Shown here: positions 36,294 to 45,819 of the stretch, one piece after another | Position numbering within the stretch: position 1 is the stretch's first letter | Layout: the number at the start of each line of letters is the position of its first letter | Origin: Mytilus galloprovincialis | Lineage: Eukaryota; Mollusca; Bivalvia; Mytilida; Mytilidae | DNA length: 64,000 bases | Direction of reading: 5' to 3' | NCBI RefSeq assembly: GCF_965363235.1 | Contig: NC_134847.1 | Location: forward strand, 59,304,439-59,368,438 | The notes under the pieces: generated by a model | What the model was told of the DNA's origin: nothing | What the model saw: the letters and a program-made list of their open reading frames with translations, nothing else | The model's database searches: none | Position numbers and translations under genes: made by a program

Positions 36294-36394
36294 TCTTGTC
36301 CTGAGGAACCAGTTTTGATTTAAAAAAAAACGTTTATAAATTCACTCGGCCCCCAACGTACTATTTGTTGTAAACAAGCAATGTTCGATTGATT

Positions 36395-36854
36395 AGACAT
36401 GTTACGAAAAGGTATATTCTCGACGCTGAGACTTTAAATTTGGGGACGGTGTCAAAACATTGATTATAGATTTAAACAGGTAAAATTTAAATCCTGTGCG
36501 TCTTGGTTAATTCAAATCACATTATTTAGAACATCATCATTTAACATCGTATATGACAATTGCTTTTGTGATATCATTACTGGCTCTCATAAGACATAAA
36601 AGGTGTACGCGTGCAGGAGTGCGGGGTGGGCTAGAAAAAGGGGGCTGAGAGTTATACAAGTTCATTCGATTCTATATTGATAATATATACATAGTAAGCC
36701 AGTTAGATATTAGTTTTATTGTTGTATTACAGTTCCTGAAAAAGTTCAATCTGTCGCTCCACTAATCCAACACAAAGCTCTACAGTCTGGTTGATTTTTT
36801 CTCTCGGGTGTCTCCGTAAGCTTCAAATGAAGCTGAAAGTTTTAAGGGCCTTAT
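36395..36854. other. Upstream flank of the DED-NB-ARC gene
   Basis: About 460 bp between the edge of the duplication and the foldback element, 5' of the gene at 36293. AT-rich with no repeat recognised. Any promoter of paralogue B beyond its shared first 100 bp would lie here, but no TATA box or initiator could be singled out with confidence. Confidence 0.35.
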
Positions 36855-36892
36855 TATGGAACGCCATGACTGTCTTCTGATGTTGATTGTTT

Positions 36893-37278
36893 AATATGTT
36901 CGGTGCTTTATGCATTATGTTCAGTAGTATGTATATTATGTTCAGTAGATATCCTATTATGTTCAGTAGTTATTACATTATGTTCAGTAGTGTTTACATT
37001 ATATTCGGTGCTTTGGTTATTATGTTCAGTAGTTTCATTATTATATGCAGTGGTATTTTAATTATGTTCGGTACTTCTGACGTTATATTCAGTACATTTT
37101 TCATTATGTTCAGTACTTTCGACATTATGTTCAGTAGATTCAATATTATTTGCAGTACATTATGTAATATCTTCAGTAGTCCCGTTTTCTTTATATTCAG
37201 TACATTATTCATTATGTTCAGTAAAAGCATCTGTATTATATTCGGTTCGTTCAACTTTATGTTCAGTGGTTTTATCAT
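36893..37278. repeat. 21 bp tandem array, left arm of foldback element
   Basis: About 18 units with a strict 21 bp period over the first dozen (attatgttcagtag plus seven variable bases). The mirrored array is at 39565-39995. Because 21 is a multiple of three, ORFs remain open through it on both strands (MFSSxxI-like units one way, LNIxxxV-like units the other); they are by-products. Confidence 0.95.
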
Positions 37279-37393
37279 TATGATGATGTAGTAAAAGTCG
37301 GGAAGTCAATAACGGAAATTGTCGGGAAAAAACGAAGGCGGATATTTTTGACGGACGTTTTATTCATGAACACCTTTACGTGATTGAATTAAA

Positions 37394-37594
37394 ATGGAAG
37401 AAATGGAAGCAGTTTTAAATCGGTGTGGTTTACGTTCCCAAGTTGGCATTTTTCACAAGAAAAAAATAACTCCTGACTCAATTTGTAAGTTGTCGCTACA
37501 AGATTTCGCATATTTAGGTATGACTGACAGGAGAAAAATAATGGAATTAAGAATAGCTTGTGTTCATTTCAGCAGCAATATTTTGAATGAGTAA
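37394..37594 (+). CDS. Small SAM-like ORF in the foldback element
   Basis: 66 codons starting MEEMEAVLNRCGLRSQVG and continuing KITPDSICKLSLQDFAYLGM then TDRRKIMELRIACVHFS. The pattern (short helix, I-x-x-D-x-x-x-x-L-S-x-x-D-F-x-x-L-G-M, R-R-K-I-x-x-L) fits a minimal sterile alpha motif. The first 40 or so codons lie inside the inverted arm, so a truncated mirror copy exists at about 39305-39420. It may be the first exon of a transposon protein or an acquired host exon; it ends with a stop and no partner exon was identified. Not obviously functional. Confidence 0.5.
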   Translation: MEEMEAVLNRCGLRSQVGIFHKKKITPDSICKLSLQDFAYLGMTDRRKIMELRIACVHFSSNILNE

Positions 37595-37599
37595 TAACA

Positions 37600-39300
37600 A
37601 GTTTTTCATTCCCAAAGGAGCACTGGAATCCCTGCTTGAAATCGATTTAACTGTTTTAAAAATATTCCCTGTGGACTACCCCCCCCCTTTTTTTTTGGTG
37701 CTCTCTATTTTCAACCCTCGAATTAAGCTTTTCAATCTAATTAAAATTAAAACCTTTCTTTCTAACCAATCTTTTCATGCACCGGACCGGCAACTTTCTT
37801 TATTTAATACGAAAATCTAAAGTGCCGTTATACACATGCATGTTGTTTGCTTGGAGTATACGCCCGCAAAGAAAGAAATAGCCTAAGTCCGAAGGCACAA
37901 ATAAGAAAAAGAAAGTTTTATGGCAAAGGGTGCCGGGGTAAATCTCTGTTTTCAAAATATACATGAAATATTTGCCACTGCCCCTTTTTTGTTCTATGAA
38001 TTCTAATCCTGAGTTTTCTATCTGTTACATGCCAAGAAATCCGAGCAAAAATTCCGGTCGACCTCCTACGGCACCCATTAGTATTTAAAGATTTGATTTC
38101 ATTCAACAAATTAATTTAGGACCTCCATGTACGTGTCATTTAGAACACAGCTATATACCGAATGGTCAATATTAATCATCCATGTAATTTGCTCTATGTG
38201 ATGTTTGCAGAATTTCAACGGAGGTAATTTCTTGGCATGATCAATTGTGTGTTTACCCTCCCCTTTTCTCCTTTGACATAAAGCGTTCCAATGAATAACA
38301 AAATAAAAAGAGACAATTACGCAAGAGACTTCTATTTGTTTTACCGGTTAAATGTGATGGATGCTTTGCTGCTCCTCATTTCTTACCCATGAAAACTTAA
38401 AATCTTTTGTATTCCCCTCTAAATTTAAGCCAATTAAGAAAAATTATCCCCTTCTACAGTAATCCGAAAAAATTAAAGGCGACAATAAAAATACGTGTAA
38501 ATCTTGGAAATAATCAAAATGTTTCTGTGTATTTGGTTTTGGTTTGTTCTTCAAAATACCACTTAAGGCCAGTGTCTTGCCTGAATAAGAGAAGCTTGCT
38601 AGTGAAGACGTGCCCTTACTCTAAGATCGATTATGAATAATAAGAATTCATGAACCTCAAGAAATCTGACGTACCCATAATTGACAATCCTGACACGAAA
38701 TTATCAATTAACATTTATCCGTTTCAGATCCGTTCATCATCCATTTTATCCGTTATACGTCCGGTAGAAGTCCGTTTCACATTCGTTCAACATCAATTTT
38801 ATCCGTTAAACCACAAGCAAGTGCCACCAAAGGGCAGTGTCTGGACTGAATAAAAGCTGTTGATTGTAAAGACGTGCCCTTACTCTAAGATCGATTATGA
38901 ATAATAAGAATTCATGAATCTTAAGAAAGGCTAATTGGCATTTTAGACGCGAAATTTTCAATTGGCATTTATCCGTTTAAGATCGGTTCATCATCCGTTT
39001 AATCCGTTATACGTCCGGTAGAAGTCCGTTTCACATTCGTTCAACATCCGTTTTATCCGTTAGACGTCCGTTAGAAGTCCGTTGGTGAATTTATCTGCCA
39101 GACCTCAAACGGATGTATAACGGACACGTTACGAATACAAAACGGAAGTGAAACGGACGAGTACCGTACAAAACAGACGCCTACCGGACGTTCAACGGAC
39201 ATTTCATCCAATGGACGTCAGTTCAAAGTTTTGAACATGCCCAAAATTTTCCACCAGACAGAACGGACGTCGATGGATTAAACGTACGCTAAACTGACAT
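37600..39300. repeat. Centre of the foldback element
   Basis: Non-coding. Two direct copies of a block containing aagacgtgcccttactctaa and gattatgaataataagaatt lie ~260 bp apart (38605-38680 and 38865-38930). They are followed by runs of cgttatacgtccggtagaag and their inverse (39105-39200, acggacacgttacg style). A pair of 67-77 codon ORFs here have no recognisable domain. Confidence 0.6.
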
Positions 39301-39304
39301 ACAA

Positions 39305-40030
39305 ATCTTGTAGCGACAACTTACAAATAAAGTCAGGAGTTATTTTTCCTGGTGAAAAATGCCAACTTGGAAACGTAAACCACACCGATTTAAAACTGCT
39401 TCCATTTCTTTCATTTTCATTTAATCATGTAAAGGTGTTCATGAATTGTAAAAACGTCCGTCAAAAATATCCGCGTTCGTTTTTTTCCGACAATTTCCAT
39501 TATTGACTTCCCGACTATTACTACATCATCATAATGAAACAACCACTTTTACTACATCATCATAATGATACAACCACTGAACATAAAGTTGAACGAACCG
39601 AATATAATACAGATGCTTTTACTGAACATAATGAATAATCTACTGAATATAAAGAAAGCGGGACTGCTGAAGGTATTACATGATGTACTGCAAATAATAT
39701 TGAATCTACTGAACATAATATCGAAAGTACTGAACATAATGAAAAATGTACTGAATATAACGTCAGAAGTACCGAACATAATTAAAATACCACTGCATAT
39801 AATAATGAAACTACTGAACATAATAACTAAAGCACCGAATATAATGTAAAAACTACCAAACATAATGTAATAACTACTGAACATAATGTAATAACTACTG
39901 AACATAATGTAATAACTACTGAACATAATATGATATCTACTGAACATAATATACATACTACTGAACATAATGCATAAAGCACCAAACATATTAAACAATC
40001 AACATCAGAAGACAGTCATGGCGTTCCATA
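39305..40030. repeat. Right inverted arm of the foldback element
   Basis: Reverse complement of 36855-37515, slightly longer because of three extra 21 bp units (tactgaacataatgtaata repeated near 39860-39920) and a local duplication of actacatcatcataatgaaa (39518-39570). Confidence 0.9.
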
Positions 40031-40209
40031 TCTTATAGCGTGTTTGACATATACCCGACACTCTAATATATAAGCAAATTCCTTTTTTTTTTTAACATTT
40101 TCTTCTTTCTGCTCGTGGTTTAGCTCTTAGCTGATGGCGTCTGCAATGGGTAACGACGGGCGATCGACATAGATGAATTTTATATTATATTATTAGATTA
40201 TACTGTTGG
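40031..40209. other. Gap between foldback element and LINE copy 2
   Basis: 179 bp of AT-rich DNA with a poly(T) run at 40083; no match to the DNA upstream of LINE copy 1 was noticed. Confidence 0.4.
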
Positions 40210-40316
40210 CCCTAAATTCATTGCAGAGGTCCTTTCCGTCCAATAGTAAGTGAAAATGAAGTAAACAAACTGTCAAAACTGATTTCTAAGTGAACACATA
40301 TCGTTTTGTTTACAAA

Positions 40317-41874
40317 ATAGCGAGCGAACTAGACACAGTTCACCACAATAATCAACAAATACAAAGATACAAGTCAGTACACTTTAGTTCAAAGCATATC
40401 AAGGGGATCACACATACAGATATTCTAAACGAACTGGAAAAATATATAAACAGAGAAAAGGTTAAAGCTATACAATTGACTGAAAGAGAATGTGTTGTAA
40501 CTGTTGATGATCAGGCATCGAAAATATTATTGCTAATAAAGGGTATCGAAATTAAAAACTATCATTACAAATTTGTTGATGTTGAAAAAGAGGTGACACA
40601 TGTTACGATTAAGGATGCACATGTCCAGTTGGGTGATCTTGCAATTTGTACATTTATGAGAAAATACGGTGAAGTAGTCCAAGACTCAATTAAAAGGAGG
40701 ACTATAAGAGGTACTAACATTGAAACCGGTACGCGGTATATTCAGCTGATAAATTGCGTCCCAACCATCCCCAATATCACCAAACTCGGAAGATTTGAAA
40801 TCCGACTTTTTGCTGACAACAATAGAACCCAATGTCGATACTGTAGTCGAACGGACCAACCTTCATACCGTTGTGATATGAAACCACAAAGACAAGAACG
40901 ACAGCGACACTGTTTTCGTTGCAGTAGCCACGACCATATTATTCGAGACTGTCCGCACACAGATAACGTATGTTTCGAATGCGGTCAAGAAGGTCATATC
41001 AAACGAAACTGCAATCGAAATAGACAAACCGTAAGAAAAGACGAGCAAAATGAGAAAATAACTGAAGAGAATAAATACGGGGACTATGTTCATGAAATTA
41101 GGGAGGGACGAGAAACTACGGAACAAGATCAGATCGAGGAATTGAATGTCTCCATTGACAACGATACCACTAAACACTCGGCATATATACAATCTGTTCC
41201 TGAAAACGAAAACAATTGTTTACCATTACCCCATAATACAATCATTTTAGGTGCATCAAACTGTTGACGTCTCAAGATATCTGACAACAGAATATACAAT
41301 GCATCTGTTTCTGGTAGTACAGCAGAAGACAGTGACAAACTTTTAGTCACACTGGACAAAAGTGTTGATAAAAATTATGTGTCGAAGGTCATCTTTGGTT
41401 TGGGTACAAACGACATCACAAAAAACAATACAGATAAAGAAATAATTTGTGTTAACATAACAAATGCTTTAAATAAAGTAAAAGCAGAATTTCCAAATGC
41501 GGATATATGCATATTCAGTATACTGCCAAGAAAGGGCAAAGGTCAAACTTTAACAAAATGTAATCTAACATCTCATTCTATAAATTTGTATATGGAAAAC
41601 GTATGTTCAAAAGATCGTCGATTTTTGGGATGATTTCTGTCGACCAGGCATGGGTGTCAACCCCATTAAAACATTGTTTGATAAAAATGACCCATCCGGG
41701 GTACATGTTAATCCTGAAGGGGCAAAACAACTTGTTTCTCATGTCAAGAACTTTATGGGAATAGACAGATTAGGCGAATACGAAACACCAAGTGGTAAAA
41801 AGAGAACTCGAAGTTCAGCTTCAACACCAGGATCAGTTGAGAAACAGCAATCAAAAAGGCAAAACTCTTCTTAG
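40317..41874 (+). pseudogene. LINE ORF1 copy 2: CCHC plus SGNH esterase, broken
   Basis: Aligned with copy 1 over its full length. The start codon is lost here (ATA at 40317), but the frame is open from 40290 to 41267, so all three knuckles are intact, including CFRCSSHDHIIRDC, which is cut in copy 1. The frame then ends at a TGA inside the esterase serine block (GASNC then stop), a position that is TGC in copy 1. The frameshift before the FWDDFCRPGMGVNP segment (about 41625) is shared with copy 1. The last part, 41650-41874, holds the DPSGVHVN histidine block and a Ser/Lys-rich tail. Confidence 0.87.
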
Positions 41875-42879
41875 GAAGAAACTGTTTCTTAGTAGATTAT
41901 CCCGGCACATTGCGTAAACGAGCTTACGAAGAACTTTGTGTAAAAATGTATATAATATATTTATATCATTTTTTATCATATTATGAAAAAAATCCATGCT
42001 ATTATTGTGTAAGCAAAATCTTGCATTTATTGTAAATATTTTGGAAAATTATTGAACTGCCGTGTATTATGTTAGTGATACAAATATGTGTATTTGTTGG
42101 TGAAATAAGTAGGCAAATAATAATTATATATGAAATATATGGTATGGGAGATAACTCTAAAAAAAAGGCATTGTAAGTGTACATGCACATTCATTTGTTG
42201 TAAATATATTGAATATAGGTTGGACTTTTATTATGTTGTATTACATAAATGAAATCGATGAACTGTATAGATATAAATATTCAGAATTTTAAAGACAATA
42301 GTATACATATTGATTTTTTCCCATAAAGTATGTCTATTAGTTTAGTTTCATTTAAACGCCCCTAATAATGGCATAGAAAGAAAACATTTCTTTAATAAGT
42401 TAAAAATAGATAAAGAAAATGATATTGTGAATTACGTTATGGGAGACTTTAATTGTTGTCTAAATAGGAAATTAGATAGAAAACATATGCCCACGCGTGA
42501 AGATGCGAGAAATTATGAACTAAAAAATTTCATTGAAAAAAATGAACTGACGGACATTTGGCGTCTCAGATATCCAACCAAAAAACAATACACATTTTCA
42601 AGGGGTCAATCATACTCGAGAATAGATTATATATTCACTAGTGGGAATATCGATTGTAGACTAAACAATGCAAAAATTGTTTATTTCCCCTTCAGCGATC
42701 ACGACGGCGTAATAATTACTACTATGAACATCGTCGAACCAGAAAGAGGTCCAGGTTATTGGAAAATGAAAAATAGTATAATTAAAACCGACCTATTAGT
42801 AAAAATTGGGAAGATAAATTAGAAAATCTGTTAGAAAATGATGGAACACAACAAAATCTACATGAGGTTGAAAAACTAA

Positions 42880-44797
42880 CCAGATGCTCCGCAGGGCGCA
42901 GCTATATACGACCGCAGAGGTTGAACCCTGAACAGTTGGGGCAAGTATGGACACAACATTTAAGCTGGATTCAGCTCTAAATTTGGATTGTGATTAAATA
43001 GTTGACACAGCATAGGTTTCTGACACAGAATGAATGTGGTCTAATAACTTAAAATATTTTTTTTGCCTTTGAGCAATTCACTATGCTGTTGAATATTAAT
43101 CCTCTCAAAAAAATGTTTGAAGAAATTTTCTTTTTATTGATGAAATCTGAAATGAGAAAAATTTACCCCCCCCCCCATTTTTTTCACATCCCCCTTTCCC
43201 TTTTTCCAAAACTGATCTCAATTCAAATTCCTAATGGAGTTTGCAACAATAACTTAAATACATCATAAAATATTAAAATGTAAAATAAAGTGCTTGTTAT
43301 CACTGAATGGTAAAGATTGTTTTAATCCATCAGTTGGTAGTAAAAGTGAATATACATTGTATACAATCGGAACAACTCGGCCTTTCTGGTTGCACGAAGA
43401 AATAACTATTGTACTGCGTAGCGAGAATGGCCGAGTAGTTACGATTGCATTGTATATTGTATAAAACAATGATTTAAGTTGATTCAACTACTATTCTGGA
43501 CAAAGAAGGATAACTCCAATTGAAAATTTCTAGCTATTGAACAATATTGTGCAAATAGATATTTCTTGCTATTGCGCAATACTGTGCAATTGAAAATATT
43601 TGCTATTGCACAATACTGTGCAATTGAAGATTTCTTGCTATTGCGCAATACTGTGCAATTGAAGATTTCTTGCTATTGCTAAATACTATGCAATTGAAAA
43701 TTTCTTGCTATTGCACAATACTTAATATTATAATTTTGGATCCTGATTTGAACCAACTTGAAAACTGGGCCCATAATCAAAAATCTAAGTATATGTTTAG
43801 ATTCAGCATATCAAAAAAGCCCAAGAATTCAATTTTTGTTAAAATCAAACTTAGTTTAATTTTGGACCCTTTGGACTTTAATGTAGACCAATTTGAAAAC
43901 GGGACCAAAAATTAAGAATCTACATACACAGTTAGATTTGGCATATCAAAGAACCTTAATTATTCAATTTTTGATGAAATCAAACAAAGTTTAATTTTGG
44001 ACCCCGATTTGGACCAACTTGAAAACTGGGCCAATAATAAAAAATCTAAGTACATTTTTAGATTCAGCATATCAAAGAACCCCAAGAATTCAATTTTTGT
44101 TAAAATCAAACTAAGTTTAATTTTGGACCCTTTGGACCTTAATGTAGACCAATTTGAAAACGGGACCAAAAATTAAGAATCTACATACACAGTTAGTTTC
44201 GGCATATCAAAGAACCCCAATTATTCAATTTTTGATGAAATCAAACAAAGTTCAATTTTGGACCCTTTGGGCCCCTTTTTCCTAAACTGTTGGGACCAAA
44301 CCTCCCAAAATCAAACCCAACCTTCCTTTTATGGTCATAAACCTTGTGTTTAAATTTCATAGATTTCTATTTACTTATACTAAAGTTATGGTGCGAAAAC
44401 CAAGAATAATGCTTATCTGGGCCCTTTTTTGGACCCTAATTTCTAAACTGTTGGAACCAAAACTCCCAAAATCAATCCCAACCTTCCTTTTGTGGTCATA
44501 AACCTTGTGTCAAAATTCCATAGATTTCTATTTACTTAAACTAAAGTTATAGTGCGAAAACCAAAAATAATGCTTATTTGGGCCCTTTTTGGCCCCTAAT
44601 TCCTAAAATGTTGGTACCAAAAACTCCCAAATTCAATCCCAACTTTCCTTTTGTGGTCATAAACCTTGTGATTTCTATTCACTTTTACTAAAGTTAGAGT
44701 GCAAAAACTAAAAGTATTCGGACGACGACGACGCAAGACGACGACGACGCCAACGTGATAGCAATATACGACGAAAAATTAAAATTTTTGCGGTCGT
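42880..44797 (-). mobile_element. 1.9 kb Helentron-like element, insertion 1
   Basis: Plus-strand ends are ccagatgctccgcagggcgc and tttttgcggtcgtat. Inverted subterminal repeats are TATACGACCGCAGAGG near the left end and TGCGGTCGTATA at the right end. Outside the left one is an imperfect hairpin GCTCCGC-agg-GCGCAGC. Near the right end there is a GAC microsatellite (44720-44755). The interior has ~43 bp units with ttgctattgcgcaatactgt (43550-43720), then ~130 bp units marked by ccaacttgaaaactgggcc, then ~175 bp units marked by aaccttccttttgtggtcat. The LINE copy 1 equivalent is uninterrupted at 11300, so this is a clean insertion at an A/A (T/T) site. Confidence 0.85.
43364..43447. mobile_element. 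84 bp MITE with 9 bp target duplication
   Basis: Nested in the preceding element. Inverted ends: CAATCGGAACAACTCGGCC at the left and, in reverse, CAATCGTAACTACTCGGCC at the right. The direct repeat cattgtata flanks it (43355-43363 and 43448-43456). The sister element at 45820-47781 has an empty, single copy there (cattgtttattgtat). A 9 bp duplication suggests a Mutator-like (or, if 8 bp, hAT-like) source. Confidence 0.82.
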
Positions 44798-45612
44798 ATA
44801 AAAAAATGATATATATAAATATTACGAACAAAAAGCAGAAGCACCACGCATAAGATCAAAAATAAATTGGTATGAAAAGGGTGAAAAATCCACAAATTAT
44901 TTTTTTTTAGATTAGAACAAAAACGAGGAAAAGAAAAACTATGGTCAAAAATAAAAGCCGAAAATGGCACATACATAAATGATATCAATGAAATCTTAGG
45001 CGAACAATTAAAATATTATGAGAAACTTTTTACCTCGGGGGTTGTGATAGAGGGGCTGGGGATAAATTACTATATAATGTAAATAAAACTCTATCTGAAG
45101 CAGAAAAACGTTTATGTGATAGGGAAATTACAAAAGATGAAATTTTTAAAGCAATTAAATTAATGAAAAGGGATAAATCACCAGGGGAAGATGGCATAAC
45201 AGCAGAATTTTATCAGGAATATTGGTTTTTGATACAGAATGAGCTTACGCAAATATTAAAAGAAACCTTTTTTGATAAAACACTTTCCGAATCGCAAAGA
45301 CTTGGAATGATAAGTTTATTATATAAAAGTGGGGAGAGGGAGGATATTAAAAACTGGCGACCTATAACATTATTAAATGTAGACTATAAAATTTGCTCAA
45401 AAATTCTGGCTGAACGTTTGAAAATAGTTCTACCATCAATTATAGAAACAGATCAAAAAAGGGTTTGTTAAGGGCAGAAATATTTTTGATTCTAATAGAA
45501 TGCTGCAAGATATTTTCGATTTTATAGATATGGAAGACGAGGAAGGATCAATCCTTTTTCTTGACCAAACAAAAGCTTTTGACTATGCAGAAATGGAATG
45601 GTTAGATGCATG

Positions 45613-45763
45613 TTCAGAACAAGAGAGCACACGCTGAAATGTCTCGCCTTCTATACTAATCATTGATATTATGTAGATAGTCCTAAGTATAAAGCTTTAT
45701 TACAACTGTCTCATAAACTTAATATTAACCAAGATAACTAAACAAAGACCAATGAACCATGAA
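45613..45763 (-). repeat. Foreign piece replacing part of the RT
   Basis: Matches the inverse of 20680-20830, the distal end of the hairpin/146 bp-unit element: gcacacgctgaaatgtctcg at one side and accaatgaaccatgaaaatg at the other. It joins LINE sequence directly on both sides, and about 220 bp of RT present in copy 1 is gone, so it is a replacement rather than a simple insertion. Confidence 0.8.
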
Positions 45764-45819
45764 AATGCTATACAATTTACAAGCAGATCCAATGGCAGCC
45801 ACAATTAGGGCTAATCCAA

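Larger units (their letters stand above)
32211..36394. repeat. Segmental duplication, copy B
   Basis: Same-orientation duplicate of 1-3084, containing exons 2 and 1 of the DED-NB-ARC gene. Extra relative to A: a 1341 bp pearl-like element at 33817-35157. Missing relative to A: most of the 2480-2780 repeat region. Similarity outside these is very high, including intronic DNA, so the duplication is recent. Confidence 0.93.
36855..40030. mobile_element. Foldback-type element with long inverted arms
   Basis: The first bases TATGGAACGCCATGACTGTC are matched inverted at the last bases (40011-40030). The left arm (36855 to ~37515) and right arm (~39305 to 40030) are inverted copies with few differences. 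Each arm holds an outer part, an array of 21 bp units built on attatgttcagtagt, and an inner part containing the start of a small ORF. The 1.8 kb centre carries duplicated aagacgtgcccttactctaa blocks (~38608 and ~38867) and many TCCGTT/AACGGA motifs. Long arms with internal tandem units define foldback elements. A clean target-site duplication is not seen; cttat flanks both ends with a one-base offset. Confidence 0.85.
42355..45819 (+). pseudogene. LINE ORF2 copy 2: endonuclease and RT pieces
   Basis: The endonuclease piece 42355-42797 keeps GDFNCCLNRKLDRK, the YSRIDYIFTSG block and SDHDGVIITT uninterrupted. The RT piece 45163-45600 keeps MKRDKSPGEDGITAEFYQE, NWRPITLLN and FLDQTKAFDYAE, with a one-base insertion near 45464. 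Motif B survives only as a stub after a 150 bp foreign insertion (45764-45819), and the FADD block is missing. Non-functional. Confidence 0.83.

Noticed and set aside
36887..39998. 134- and 148-codon ORFs with MFSS-type repeats, and their antisense partners
   Set aside because: By-products of the 21 bp tandem units in the foldback arms; hydrophobic, low complexity and mirrored in both arms.
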